Shown: positions 52,719 through 61,990, counted from the first letter of the stretch. The stretch: DNA of 64,000 nt from Moraxellaceae bacterium (GCA_030680295.1 JAUXVU010000023.1:744001-808000), one strand, 5' to 3'. The notes: generated by a model not told the origin, from the letters alone. A program made the numbers and translations.

Positions 52719-52744
52719 ATTGTCGACGTTGCAAGGTATGCATA

Positions 52745-54403
52745 ATGGCTCAGTACATTTACACCATGAACCGTGTGTCCAAATTGGTTCCGCCCAAGCG
52801 CGAAATCTTAAAGGACATCTCCTTATCCTTTTTCCCCGGCGCCAAAATTGGTGTATTGGGCCTTAACGGTTCAGGCAAATCCACCTTGCTGAAAATCATG
52901 GCCGGTGTGGATAAAGACTTTAGTGGTGAAGCACGCGCTGCCGCCGGCACTAAAATTGGCTATTTAGAACAAGAGCCACAACTAGACCCAACAAAAAATG
53001 TACGTGGCAACGTAGAAGACGGTGTGCGTGAGTGCTTAGACGCCATGGCCCGTCTAGACGAAGTTTTTGCTGAATATGCTATGGAAGATGCTGACTTCGA
53101 CAAGCTTGCCGCCGAACAAGAAAAGCTCGAATCCATTATTCAAGCTTGGGATGGTCATAACCTCGACAACCAACTTGAACAAGCTGCTGATGCTTTGCGC
53201 TTGCCTGCTTGGGATGCTGAAGTATCAACACTATCCGGTGGTGAACGTCGTCGAGTAGCGCTGTGTCGCTTGCTGCTGTCGAAGCCAGACATGTTATTGC
53301 TGGACGAACCAACCAACCACTTAGACGCCGAGTCTGTGGGCTGGTTAGAACAGTTCCTGAAAAACTTCCCCGGCACTATTGTTGCCATCACCCACGATCG
53401 CTACTTCTTAGAAAATGTGGCCGAGTGGATTTTGGAGCTCGACCGTGGCCGTGGCATTCCTTATGAAGGCAACTACACCGGTTGGTTAGAACAGAAAAGT
53501 GCTCGTTTAGAGATGGAAGAGCGTCAGGAAGAAGCCCACACCAAGGCACTGAAGCGTGAACTTGAATGGGTGCGCAGCAACCCTAAAGCACGTCAGGCCA
53601 AGTCAAAGTCACGTATGCAGGCTTTTGAAGAGCTCTCCAGTAAAGAGTTCCAGAAACGCGCCGAAACCCAAGAAATCTATATTCCACCGGGCGAGCGCAT
53701 GGGTGACCAGGTCATCGAAGTGAAGGGCATTGCTAAATCCTTTGGCGACCGCCTGCTATACGAAAACCTGAGCTTTACTGTGCCTAAAGCCGCCATCGTC
53801 GGCATTATTGGCCCCAACGGCGCCGGTAAAACCACACTGTTCCGTATGATCACCGGTGAGCAAAAGCCAGATGCTGGTGAAGTCGTTGTAGGCCAGAGCA
53901 TTAAAGTGGCTTATATCGGCCAGATTCGCGACACGCTCGATGACAATAAAACGGTCTGGGAAGAAGTCTCCGGCGGCTTAGACATCATGAAAGTGGGTGA
54001 CTATGAAATTCCGTCACGCGCCTATATTGGTCGTTTTAACTTTAAGGGCCAAGATCAACAAAAACGTGTCGGTGAATTATCTGGTGGTGAGCGCAATCGC
54101 TTGCAGCTTGCTAAGATTCTGCAAGCTGGTGCCAACGTACTGCTGCTCGACGAACCTTCTAACGACTTGGACGTAGAAACACTGCGTGCAGTCGAAGAAG
54201 CACTGCTGACCTTCCCTGGCGTATCCATGGTGGTATCGCACGATCGCTGGTTCTTAGACCGAATTGCTACTCACATCTTGGCCTTTGAAGGTGACGAAGT
54301 GGAGTGGTACGACGGCAACTACACCGAATATGAAGAGTATCGTCGCAAGAAGTTGGGCAATGCTGCTGGCCCTAAACGTGTGAAATACAAGAAAATTAGT
54401 TAA
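52745..54403 (+). CDS. ettA: Energy-dependent translational throttle protein EttA
   Basis: An ABC-F ATPase without membrane parts that binds the ribosomal E site and gates the first elongation steps according to ATP/ADP. The 552-aa protein (E. coli 555) has two ABC domains: Walker A GLNGSGKST (about 38) and GPNGAGKTT (about 357), signatures LSGGERRRVALCRLL (about 163) and LSGGERNRLQLAKIL (about 446), Walker B LLLDEPTNHLD and LLLDEPSNDLD. The linker between them includes the arginine/lysine-rich SNPKARQAKSKSRMQAFEEL (about 277-296). AAGGT lies about 9 bases before ATG 52745. A strong hairpin follows the stop. Confidence 0.96.
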   Translation: MAQYIYTMNRVSKLVPPKREILKDISLSFFPGAKIGVLGLNGSGKSTLLKIMAGVDKDFSGEARAAAGTKIGYLEQEPQLDPTKNVRGNVEDGVRECLDAMARLDEVFAEYAMEDADFDKLAAEQEKLESIIQAWDGHNLDNQLEQAADALRLPAWDAEVSTLSGGERRRVALCRLLLSKPDMLLLDEPTNHLDAESVGWLEQFLKNFPGTIVAITHDRYFLENVAEWILELDRGRGIPYEGNYTGWLEQKSARLEMEERQEEAHTKALKRELEWVRSNPKARQAKSKSRMQAFEELSSKEFQKRAETQEIYIPPGERMGDQVIEVKGIAKSFGDRLLYENLSFTVPKAAIVGIIGPNGAGKTTLFRMITGEQKPDAGEVVVGQSIKVAYIGQIRDTLDDNKTVWEEVSGGLDIMKVGDYEIPSRAYIGRFNFKGQDQQKRVGELSGGERNRLQLAKILQAGANVLLLDEPSNDLDVETLRAVEEALLTFPGVSMVVSHDRWFLDRIATHILAFEGDEVEWYDGNYTEYEEYRRKKLGNAAGPKRVKYKKIS

Positions 54404-54412
54404 CAACCCTAT

Positions 54413-54439
54413 AAGGTGCCTGCATCGCGCAGGCACCTT
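54413..54439 (+). terminator. Strong hairpin after ettA, no U-tract
   Basis: AAGGTGCCTGC (54413-54423) pairs perfectly with GCAGGCACCTT (54429-54439) around ATCGC: 11 bp, ten bases after the ettA stop. It is followed by GCCCCTAAC rather than T residues, so it may stabilise the 3' end or act with Rho. Confidence 0.6.
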
Positions 54440-54510
54440 GCCCCTAACTCCCCTGTTGTACACCAAGTGTTGTCCTGCGCGTTCTATTGAGAACTTATGG
54501 AGAACACATC

Positions 54511-55128
54511 ATGAACGCACCAATAAAAAGCAGTCGTCCGCACGCACTAATCATTGCCGCTGCTGTGTCAGTGATTTTGCTTTCTGGTCTAGGCGTTGCC
54601 CGCATGTTAGATATTTTGCCTGACAGCCAAGCCAATGCTGCATCAATTAGTGCTGACACGGAGGCACGAGAGCTTGCAGAGGCCGAAGCCAAAGCAGAGG
54701 CAGCCTTGGCATTAAAAGCACTTGAAGAAAAAGCTGCTGCCCAAAAGCAAGCCCAACGCCAAAGTGCACAACCACAAGCTGCTGTTTGTAAAGACTGTGG
54801 CGTTATCACAGCCATTACTGAGCAACCAGGCGCAGCAGGAACACCTGCCTCAGGCTTAGGTGCTGTTACTGGCGCCGTAATTGGTGGCGTACTAGGTAAT
54901 CAGGTCGGTAAAGGCGATGGTCGTCGTGCTGCACGTATTGCTGGTGCATTAGGCGGTGCTTATGCCGGCCACGTGGTTGAAGGCAAAGTCAGAACATCCA
55001 GCACTTATCTGGTTAGTGTGCGTTTTGATGACGGCCGTGTAGAGCAGTTTACATATGCCGATCAACCTAGTGCATTTGTGGGCATGTTAGTACGCTCAGA
55101 ATCAGGACAATTAGTTCCACGCAACTAA
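54511..55128 (+). CDS. Glycine-zipper (SlyB/17-kDa antigen-like) envelope protein
   Basis: A 205-aa protein with one N-terminal membrane helix (about 10-30), an alanine/glutamate-rich stretch likely to be helical (about 45-90), and a glycine zipper GAVTGAVIGGVLGNQVGKGDGRRAARIAGALGGAYAG (split at about 117-153), the 2TM motif of SlyB and the rickettsial 17-kDa antigen. The end (YLVSVRFDDGRVEQFTYAD) is a small beta region seen in the same proteins. There is no lipobox; CKDCG near residue 98 has two cysteines. ATG 54511 has GGAG 8 bases upstream. Envelope integrity is the likely theme, but the role is unknown. Confidence 0.75.
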   Translation: MNAPIKSSRPHALIIAAAVSVILLSGLGVARMLDILPDSQANAASISADTEARELAEAEAKAEAALALKALEEKAAAQKQAQRQSAQPQAAVCKDCGVITAITEQPGAAGTPASGLGAVTGAVIGGVLGNQVGKGDGRRAARIAGALGGAYAGHVVEGKVRTSSTYLVSVRFDDGRVEQFTYADQPSAFVGMLVRSESGQLVPRN

Positions 55129-55151
55129 GTCAGCAAACAAATAGTGACCAT

Positions 55152-55181
55152 AAAAAAGCCCGCAAATACGCGGGCTTTTTT
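55152..55181. terminator. Bidirectional Rho-independent terminator
   Basis: AAAAAAGCCCGC (55152-55163) pairs perfectly with GCGGGCTTTTTT (55170-55181) around AAATAC. Both strands show a GC stem followed by six U residues. It separates the glycine-zipper gene from the convergent nhaD gene. Confidence 0.95.
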
Positions 55182-55197
55182 ATACGGTGCAGTCACT

Positions 55198-56652
55198 CTA
55201 GCCAAACACTAAGAAGCTATCTGCGTTTAACCATAAGTGAGCATACACACTAGCGATATAACCCAAGGCAATCGCTGGGGTCCACTTCAAGTGTCCCATA
55301 AAGGTGTAAATGCCACGCGCTTGCCCCATCAGCGCCACACCAGCTGCTGAACCAATCGACAACAAGCTACCACCACAACCAGCTGTCAGCGTAATCAGCA
55401 ACCACTGGCCATGAGACATCTCAGGCTGCATGGTCAACACCGCAAACATCACTGGAATGTTATCAATGACCGCGGAGATAACACCCAAGGTAACGTTAGC
55501 CCAAGTGTGATCCCACTGGGTGTATAGCACTTCCGACATCATGGCCAAATAGCCCATAAAGCCCAAACCACCGACACACATCACCACACCGTAGAAAAAC
55601 AACAAGGTATCCCACTCAGCGCGTGCAACACGGTTGAACACATCAAATGGCACCACACCACCTAAGCGCTGCAACGCCCCTTCATCGCCACGTTGCAGGG
55701 CAAGCGCACGCTTACGCTCAAGTGATTTTGGCAGGGTTTTGCGCAGAAAAAAGCCAAAGAATTGAAGAAAGCCAAGACCCGTCATCATGCCCAATACCGG
55801 CGGCAAATGCAGGAATGTGTGACAGGCAACCGCCGTTGCAATCGTTAACAAGAACAACGCAACAATACGCAATGCACCACGCTTCATCTCTACATGTTCA
55901 GTGACAGGGTCAGGCTTACGGTTTTCCACGAAGAAACTCATGATGACCGCAGGAATCAAGAAGTTAATCAGTGAAGGAATAAAGAGAATAAAGAACTCTT
56001 GGAATTTGACGATGCCAGCCTGCCAAACCATCAGTGTCGTAATGTCACCGAAGGGGCTAAACGCACCACCAGCATTAGCTGCAACAACAATATTTACACA
56101 GCAGAGCCCAACAAAACGGTTATCACCCTCGGCAACTTTCATTACCACGGCGCACATCAGTAAGGCAGTGGTTAAGTTATCTGCAACTGGTGAAATAACA
56201 AACGCTAAGCCACCCGTTAACCAGAACAACTGCTGATAGCTATAGCCTTTCTGCACCATCCAAGCACGCAAAGCATCAAACACACGTCGCTCTTCCATGG
56301 CATTGATATAAGTCATTGCCACCAGCAAGAACAGCATCAGCTCGGCGAACTCTAAAAGTGTGTGCCGGAATGCCTCTTCTGGCAGGCCGGTCACGCCATT
56401 TTGGACGTAATAAATACCGATCAAAGTCCAGATGATACCTGCAGCGACCAGCACGGGCTTGGATTTACGAAGATGTAGCTTTTCTTCTCCCATAACCAAT
56501 AAGTAGGCAATGGTAAAAATGCCCAGCGCAATAAAACCATAGGTGGTTGTGGTCATGTCTAAACGACCGTCAGCGCTACCGGCAGCCAAAGCTGGTGCGC
56601 TAAACAACAAAGCGAATGCGGACGTCAGCATCAGTCCAAAATATTTGGTCAT
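55198..56652 (-). CDS. nhaD: NhaD-type Na+/H+ antiporter
   Basis: A 484-aa antiporter of the ion transporter (ArsB/NhaD) superfamily that exports Na+ in exchange for H+. A signal-like first helix ends near ALAAG (about 25), and about twelve further helices follow. Conserved features are SPVADNLTTALLMCAVVMK (about 156-174), NAGGAFSPFGDITTLMVWQ (about 193-211), VISAVIDNIPVMFAVL (about 394-409) and GCGGSLLSIGSAAGVALMG (about 423-441). ATG 56652 has a GAGATAA ribosome site. A related gene lies 88 bp upstream on the same strand, and a bidirectional terminator follows. Confidence 0.9.
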   Translation of the reverse strand: MTKYFGLMLTSAFALLFSAPALAAGSADGRLDMTTTTYGFIALGIFTIAYLLVMGEEKLHLRKSKPVLVAAGIIWTLIGIYYVQNGVTGLPEEAFRHTLLEFAELMLFLLVAMTYINAMEERRVFDALRAWMVQKGYSYQQLFWLTGGLAFVISPVADNLTTALLMCAVVMKVAEGDNRFVGLCCVNIVVAANAGGAFSPFGDITTLMVWQAGIVKFQEFFILFIPSLINFLIPAVIMSFFVENRKPDPVTEHVEMKRGALRIVALFLLTIATAVACHTFLHLPPVLGMMTGLGFLQFFGFFLRKTLPKSLERKRALALQRGDEGALQRLGGVVPFDVFNRVARAEWDTLLFFYGVVMCVGGLGFMGYLAMMSEVLYTQWDHTWANVTLGVISAVIDNIPVMFAVLTMQPEMSHGQWLLITLTAGCGGSLLSIGSAAGVALMGQARGIYTFMGHLKWTPAIALGYIASVYAHLWLNADSFLVFG

Positions 56653-56740
56653 GCGTTATCTCGATAGGGTAGTTTTTAGGCGGCGCGATGGTACCACAGC
56701 CAGCTGGTCTTCCGTAACCACTGGCTATGTAGACTTATGT

Positions 56741-57958
56741 TTACATTACATTGACTAAGGCAAAACCCGTGCTGTAAGCAATCAGTAAGTGTGGGAAGTA
56801 ACGTAAATAGCTACCAAACGTCACGCCTTGCACTTTGCTCATAACGATGATGCCAGCAGCAGAACCAATCGCTAGCATCGAGCCACCAACACCAACACTA
56901 TAGGTCAAGCCTAACCAAGCCTCTAGGGGCATGTTTAATTCTGACCCCAAAACCGCTGCCGTTAACGGGACGTTATCCAACACCGCTGAGCATAGGCCAA
57001 TGGCATAATTAGCAAAGGTATTAGGCAGGACTGTATAGAGCTGGGTGATCACGTCTAGTGTTCCAATCTCTTTCAACATGCCAACTAGCAACAGCACGCC
57101 CAAGAAGAACAACAAGGTGTCAAATTCGATTTTGCGAATATAGTCCATGATAGGAATGTCATTGGGGTCATGACGCACCCAATGCACCAGCAAAAACACC
57201 AACGACAAACCAAATAAGAACACTAATAGCGGCGGAATATACATAAAGCTATTCACCACAAGTGTCAGCAAAATCGTCAGCAAGAAAATAATGCCAATGA
57301 CTTTATCCAATAACTGAGCTTGCTTACGTTGACGGGGAATTCGCACATCACCCTTAAAGCCAGGCAGCATTAAGCATGCCAACAGTGTGCAGCTAATCAG
57401 ACCAGCCGGCACCAAATGAAGTAAATCTAAAATACCGACTTTCCCGGCATTAAAAATCATCAGCGTTGTAACGTCACCGGTAATCAGCGCGGCGCCACCG
57501 GAGTTAATGCCGAAGACTGCCAAAACGGCTAACTTAATATTCTTAGCTTGATCTAACTGCAGCGACAAAATTAATGCCACCGCTACCAGAGTGGCGGTGA
57601 TGTTGTCAGCAAATGAGGACAACACAAAGCAAAACAACACCACAATAAAAGGCACTGAACGCTCAGGTAATCGCTTCGGTAATAAACGGTAAACCAAGCC
57701 TTCAACCATGCCATGCTGGTTTAGGTAGGCCACAAACGTCATCGCCGCCAATAAAAACAACCACAGCTGTGCAACTTCAAGCAAACCTTCTTGAAAGCCA
57801 GCGGTTACAGCGGGGGACGGCTCAAAGGCAAACAACAAAATCCAAGACAGCGTGCCTAATAGCAACGTTGTCTTGGCTTTATTGATATGAATAACTTCTT
57901 CAAGGGCAATCGATAAAAACGCGAGAACAGCTAAACACAGCAGAATGCCATGCAGCAT
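56741..57958 (-). CDS. Second NhaD-type Na+/H+ antiporter
   Basis: A 405-aa paralogue of the next gene, lacking its signal-like N-terminus. It shows the same motifs: SFADNITATLVAVALILS (about 115-132), NSGGAALITGDVTTLMIFNAGK (split at about 150-171), CSAVLDNVPLTAAVLG (about 342-357) and GVGGSMLAIGSAAGIIVMS (about 371-389). The two differ widely outside these blocks, so they are not a recent duplication. Cation specificity could differ. It starts 26 bp after minE on the same strand, so read-through from the min operon is possible. Confidence 0.87.
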   Translation of the reverse strand: MLHGILLCLAVLAFLSIALEEVIHINKAKTTLLLGTLSWILLFAFEPSPAVTAGFQEGLLEVAQLWLFLLAAMTFVAYLNQHGMVEGLVYRLLPKRLPERSVPFIVVLFCFVLSSFADNITATLVAVALILSLQLDQAKNIKLAVLAVFGINSGGAALITGDVTTLMIFNAGKVGILDLLHLVPAGLISCTLLACLMLPGFKGDVRIPRQRKQAQLLDKVIGIIFLLTILLTLVVNSFMYIPPLLVFLFGLSLVFLLVHWVRHDPNDIPIMDYIRKIEFDTLLFFLGVLLLVGMLKEIGTLDVITQLYTVLPNTFANYAIGLCSAVLDNVPLTAAVLGSELNMPLEAWLGLTYSVGVGGSMLAIGSAAGIIVMSKVQGVTFGSYLRYFPHLLIAYSTGFALVNVM

Positions 57959-57984
57959 GATCGAATCTCCAAAGCGATGTAGGA

Positions 57985-58239
57985 TTAACGATCGGGGAGC
58001 GTAATATTCAACTCAAGAATAGAGCAGTTGCCTTGGCTATCAAGTTCGACATGCACTTGGTCTTCGCTGATCGGTACGTACTTCCGAATCACCGCGATTA
58101 TATCTTTATGCAATTGCGGAAGATAGTCAGGCTGATTACGGCGACCACGCTCATGAGCCACAATAATTTGCAGTCGTTCTTTCGCAGTAGCAGCAGTGCT
58201 ATTTTTTTGTTTGCCGCGGAAAAAATCCATTAGGCTCAT
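57985..58239 (-). CDS. minE: Cell division topological specificity factor MinE
   Basis: MinE drives the pole-to-pole oscillation of MinCD by stimulating MinD ATPase. The 84-aa protein has the family start [27 protein letters not shown] (about 20-33, MinD-binding) and the C-terminal topology domain [17 protein letters not shown] to [12 protein letters not shown]. coli MinE is 88 aa. ATG 58239 has GGAGG 6 bases upstream, which overlaps the end of minD. It is the last of minC-minD-minE. Confidence 0.95.
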   Translation of the reverse strand: MSLMDFFRGKQKNSTAATAKERLQIIVAHERGRRNQPDYLPQLHKDIIAVIRKYVPISEDQVHVELDSQGNCSILELNITLPDR

Positions 58240-58241
58240 GA

Positions 58242-59051
58242 TCAACCTCCAAATAGGCGCTTGAGCAGGCCTTTTTTCTGGGCTTCAAGGAAACGATGCG
58301 GCATCTCAGCGCCTAACAAGCGCTCAACGGCATCGCTATATGCTTGACCGGCATCACTCTCAGCATCAAACACTACCGGCACACCTTGGTTAGATGCCTT
58401 CAAAACTGCTTGCGACTCTGGAATAACACCGAGCAACTTAATCGACAAAATTTCTTCAACGTCTGAAACAGACAGCATCTCACCGGTTTCGACACGCTCT
58501 GGGTTATAACGTGTCAGCAACAAAAACTCTTTGATTGGCTCTAAGCCTAACTCTGCACGACGTGACTTGCTTGATAGCAGACCCAACATACGATCGGAGT
58601 CACGTACTGATGACACTTCTGGATTAGTCACGACAATGGCTTCATCTGCATGATACATAGCCATATGAGCGCCTTTCTCAATGCCCGCTGGTGAGTCACA
58701 AATCACAAAATCAAACTGATCCGCTAACTCACCCATGACTCGTGCAACACCGTCATCACTCAAGGCATCTTTATCGCGAGTTTGGCTGGCCGCCAGGACA
58801 TATAAATTTTCTAGGCGTTTATCTTTGATCAGTGCCTGATTTAAGGTGGCGTCACCCTGAATCACATTAATGAAGTCATACACAACACGACGCTCACAAC
58901 CCATGATGAGGTCCAAGTTTCGCAGACCGACGTCAAAGTCGACCACAACAGTGCGATGCCCACGCATTGCCAAGCCTGAGCCAATCGCTGCACTAGTCGT
59001 GGTTTTACCCACACCACCCTTACCTGATGTCACCACAATGATCTTTGCCAA
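58242..59051 (-). CDS. minD: Septum site-determining ATPase MinD
   Basis: The 269-aa membrane-binding ATPase (E. coli 270) that carries MinC to the membrane. It has the deviant Walker [10 protein letters not shown] (about 10-18), [11 protein letters not shown] (about 118-128) and the C-terminal amphipathic membrane-targeting helix [16 protein letters not shown] 59051 is preferred, since it gives [10 protein letters not shown] as in other MinD and has GAGGT 6 bases upstream; the in-frame GTG 59057 directly abuts that site. It lies between minC and minE. Confidence 0.96.
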   Translation of the reverse strand: MAKIIVVTSGKGGVGKTTTSAAIGSGLAMRGHRTVVVDFDVGLRNLDLIMGCERRVVYDFINVIQGDATLNQALIKDKRLENLYVLAASQTRDKDALSDDGVARVMGELADQFDFVICDSPAGIEKGAHMAMYHADEAIVVTNPEVSSVRDSDRMLGLLSSKSRRAELGLEPIKEFLLLTRYNPERVETGEMLSVSDVEEILSIKLLGVIPESQAVLKASNQGVPVVFDAESDAGQAYSDAVERLLGAEMPHRFLEAQKKGLLKRLFGG

Positions 59052-59106
59052 AACCACACCTCATCATCTGTCACGCCAATCGATTGATTAGCTTAAATTC
59101 TAAAAA

Positions 59107-59823
59107 TTACAGCGCTTGTAGCGCCAAGGTTTCACCCTGCAATTGAATCTGGCTGGGTTTGCCCCAGCTTGTTGTTCGTCGCAGCTCTTCGGCCACACGA
59201 TAGCGACCCGCCACTGAAATCATTTCTGCTTCTAAACTTTGACAGAAAATACGCGCTTCTAAATTGCCTTGAACACCCGCCAGTGCACGGCCACGTAACG
59301 GCGCATAAATATGAATATGACCATCAGCCAACACTTCAGCGCCGGCACTCACTGGTGCTAAAACTATTAAATCGCCCGGCGCGTATATTTGTTGACCACC
59401 ACGTACTGGCTGATTGATTACTCGCGTGGGTTGTGATGCAGCCACAACGGGTGCAGGAGCTACCGAAATCTCTTCAGTGGCATTGCCTTTACGACGTGGG
59501 GGCGGCAACACTGGCACGCCCAAAGCCTCAATACCTGATTGCAGCTGCAGCGGTGCACGAACACCAACTAGCCGTATTCCCATTTGCTGACACAGACCAA
59601 GCAGAGCCGACCAATCTGCCGTTTCATGGGCAACTTTTTCTACACTCAAAATAACCGGTGACTGCAATAAAAATGCGGCCGCATCCAGCAAACGAGCTTG
59701 CAACTGAGCCTCCACATGTACAAGGTCAACACTAAGCAGTTCAATTAATGTGGCGGTAAAAGAGCCACCTTTTAAGGTAAAGGCAGGCGTTGAGTCTAAT
59801 AGCGGGGAAGCAGAGAAAGTCAT
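59107..59823 (-). CDS. minC: Septum site-determining protein MinC
   Basis: MinC blocks FtsZ assembly away from midcell when bound by MinD. The 238-aa protein has an N-terminal FtsZ-inhibiting domain (about 1-105: FTLKGGSFTATLIEL, LGLCQQMGIRLVGVR), a linker rich in Pro/Ala, and the C-terminal beta-helix (RGGQQIYAPGDLIVLAPVSAGAEVLADGHIHIYAPLRGRALAG, split at about 137-180, then EMISVAGRYRV). ATG 59823 fits the family N-terminus; the frame runs 19 codons further upstream without similarity. The ribosome site is weak. minD follows after 55 bp. Confidence 0.94.
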   Translation of the reverse strand: MTFSASPLLDSTPAFTLKGGSFTATLIELLSVDLVHVEAQLQARLLDAAAFLLQSPVILSVEKVAHETADWSALLGLCQQMGIRLVGVRAPLQLQSGIEALGVPVLPPPRRKGNATEEISVAPAPVVAASQPTRVINQPVRGGQQIYAPGDLIVLAPVSAGAEVLADGHIHIYAPLRGRALAGVQGNLEARIFCQSLEAEMISVAGRYRVAEELRRTTSWGKPSQIQLQGETLALQAL

Positions 59824-59918
59824 GGGCAGAGGCAGTACAAAAGTGAGACATGATTGTAACGCATGAACACCAGTTACCAAGCATGTTCATGCGCAAACTG
59901 CGGGTTTATTTATGCCAC

Positions 59919-60173
59919 TTATTTATGTGACTTTAGCAACGCATTAACCTTATCAATATACGCTTGTTGTGCAGCTTCTTTGCTCATGCCTTTTAAGGCT
60001 GCCCAGGCGTCAAACTTGGCTCGATTAATCATGTCAAACATGCCAGGACGACTGCCACTGACGTCACCTGATGATGCCTGTTTGAAATGCGCATAAAGCG
60101 CCAACATGTCATCATTGCTTGGACGCTGCGAGAGTGTTTTCACATCGGCTTGAGCCTGTTCAAATGCGCTCAT
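59919..60173 (-). CDS. Acyl-CoA-binding protein
   Basis: An 84-aa member of the acyl-CoA-binding protein family, a four-helix bundle that holds long-chain acyl-CoA in the cytoplasm. Visible landmarks are the start FEQAQADVKTLSQRPSNDDMLALYAHFKQAS (split at about 4-34), the GDVSGSRPGMFDMINRAKFDAW segment (split at about 36-57) with the ligand-binding Lys/Tyr/Trp positions, and AYIDKVNALL at the end. Such proteins are common in eukaryotes and present in only some bacteria. It lies upstream of minC on the same strand, 95 bp away, but its function fits the lipid genes of the window. Confidence 0.93.
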   Translation of the reverse strand: MSAFEQAQADVKTLSQRPSNDDMLALYAHFKQASSGDVSGSRPGMFDMINRAKFDAWAALKGMSKEAAQQAYIDKVNALLKSHK

Positions 60174-60281
60174 GTAAAACTCCTGTCGTTATTATTGTGA
60201 TGTTTAAATACTTACACTGAACTGTTTATACCGAATTGCTAGCAGCAGGGCTAGCGTCAGTTTATTTAAGGGTGCTTAGGC

Positions 60282-61205
60282 GTGGCTGCAAACGAAAATA
60301 CACCGATTGGATTTATCGGCATCGGCCTGATGGGCTTGCCACTGTGTAAACGACTATTAGCACAGTCATTACCACTTATAGTCTGGAATCGAAATCGTGA
60401 AAAAACACTGCCACTAACCGCGCGTGGTGCAATATCTGCTAGCAGTCCTGCCGATGTAGCAAGCAAAGCCAAGGTGTTAATGCTATGCGTAACTGATGAT
60501 GCCGCGGTTGAGCAAATTTGTTTAGGTGAGAACGGTATTTTTAGTGCTGCCGCGCAGGGATTGATCATTGTCGATCACTCATCTATTTCACCTAAGCTGA
60601 CGCGGCGCCTGAACGCTATGGCCAATGCCTTGGGTATCACGTGGATCGATGCACCCGTTTCAGGTGGTGTTAGCGGCGCTGAAGCTGGTCAATTAGTCAT
60701 TATGGCGGGCGGAGATCGCCTTGTGCTAGATCGCGTAAGCCCGATCTTGCGCCACTATGCCAAACGCATCACTCATATGGGCGCCAGTGGCGGGGGACAA
60801 GTCAGCAAGTTATGCAATCAGTTGGTGGTCGCTGCTAACAGCCTGTTAATTGCCGAGACCGTTGCACTGGCCGAACATGCTGGAGTTGATGCCAGTCAAT
60901 TAGCCCCTGCGTTAGCCGGTGGTTTTGCCGACTCATTGCCATTCCAACTGTTAGTGCCACGCATGGCGGCGCGCACATTTGACCCGGTGCAATGGCGAGT
61001 TGCCACCCTGATTAAAGATCTACAAAACGCCACTCAGTTAGCCCAGTCAAATGAGCTGTACACACCAGTAGCACTGGCCGCACTCAAGCAACTGCAACAT
61101 CATGCCCAGCAAGGCCATGACAACAGTGACTTAAGCAGCATTATTTTATTACACGACACTTCACCACCCGAGGGCTTAGCAGCCAAAGACGAGGACGCCA
61201 CCTGA
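60282..61205 (+). CDS. Beta-hydroxyacid dehydrogenase (tartronate semialdehyde reductase-like)
   Basis: A 307-aa NAD(P)-dependent reductase of the 3-hydroxyisobutyrate dehydrogenase family. The cofactor motif IGFIGIGLMGLPLCKRL (about 8-24), the substrate motif DAPVSGGVSGAEAGQL (about 124-139) and the catalytic-lysine segment GGGQVSKLCNQLVV (about 171-184) are all present. It is paired with a hydroxypyruvate isomerase gene (one-base overlap), so it is probably GlxR or GarR, reducing tartronate semialdehyde to glycerate. No glyoxylate carboligase gene is nearby, so 3-hydroxyisobutyrate is an alternative substrate. The start is GTG 60282. Confidence 0.85.
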   Translation: MAANENTPIGFIGIGLMGLPLCKRLLAQSLPLIVWNRNREKTLPLTARGAISASSPADVASKAKVLMLCVTDDAAVEQICLGENGIFSAAAQGLIIVDHSSISPKLTRRLNAMANALGITWIDAPVSGGVSGAEAGQLVIMAGGDRLVLDRVSPILRHYAKRITHMGASGGGQVSKLCNQLVVAANSLLIAETVALAEHAGVDASQLAPALAGGFADSLPFQLLVPRMAARTFDPVQWRVATLIKDLQNATQLAQSNELYTPVALAALKQLQHHAQQGHDNSDLSSIILLHDTSPPEGLAAKDEDAT

Positions 61206-61990
61206 TGCTGCGTTTTTCTGCCAACCTGTCATTGCTGTTTACCGATCTGCCGTTGCAAGAGCGTTTTGCGGCAGCTAAAGCTGCTGGATTTTCTGCCGTA
61301 GAAATTCAATTTCCCTACAGCCTAGACAGCCGATTACTGAACGATGAGCTACAAACGCATGAACTATCTTTAGTATTAATCAACGTTGCTGCGGGTGATT
61401 TAATGCAGGGTGGTTATGGCTTGGCCGGCATTCCCGGGCGCGAACAGGCATTTCGGCGTGAGGTGTTTAACACCTTAAGTTATGTGCAAGATCTCGATGT
61501 TCGTTGCATCAATATTTTGGCCGGTCGCCAACCTCCGGATGCTAATTTGTCACAATGCCTACATACTTTGAGTGCCAATGTACGTTATGCCGCCGAGGTG
61601 TTTCAGTCGGTTGGCATTACCACCACGCTAGAGGCAATTAATACCTTTGATATGCCCGATTTTTTAATCAGCAACCCCGTGCATATGGAAGAAATTTTAT
61701 CAGTAGCCGATCACCCGACCCTAAAAATGCAATTTGATTGTTATCACATGCAACGCATGGGCATCGATGTCATTAGCAACCTAAAACACTACTGCGACCA
61801 AATTGGCCATATTCAGATTGCGGATGTGCCGGGCCGGGGCGCACCCGGCACTGGCACCATGCCCTACGGCCAAATCTTTGATGTGATCGAGCAGCTTCCC
61901 TACAACGGCTGGTGCGGTGCAGAGTATCTACCCGGCGATAGCGGAACTATTGCATCGCTAAAGAACTGGAGCCACTGGCGACGTGGTTAA
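61205..61990 (+). CDS. hyi: Hydroxypyruvate isomerase family protein
   Basis: A 261-aa TIM-barrel enzyme of the Hyi family, which interconverts hydroxypyruvate and tartronate semialdehyde. Key segments are FSANLSLLFTDLPLQERFAAAKAAGF (split at about 4-29), VEIQFPYSL, the metal ligands in EAINTFDMPDFLI (about 143-155) and MQFDCYHMQRMG (about 178-189), IGHIQIADVPGRGAPGTG (about 201-218) and GAEYLPG. E. coli Hyi is 258 aa. It shares one base with the upstream dehydrogenase, so the pair works in one pathway. Its stop overlaps that of the convergent thioredoxin-like gene in TTAA. Confidence 0.88.
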   Translation: MLRFSANLSLLFTDLPLQERFAAAKAAGFSAVEIQFPYSLDSRLLNDELQTHELSLVLINVAAGDLMQGGYGLAGIPGREQAFRREVFNTLSYVQDLDVRCINILAGRQPPDANLSQCLHTLSANVRYAAEVFQSVGITTTLEAINTFDMPDFLISNPVHMEEILSVADHPTLKMQFDCYHMQRMGIDVISNLKHYCDQIGHIQIADVPGRGAPGTGTMPYGQIFDVIEQLPYNGWCGAEYLPGDSGTIASLKNWSHWRRG

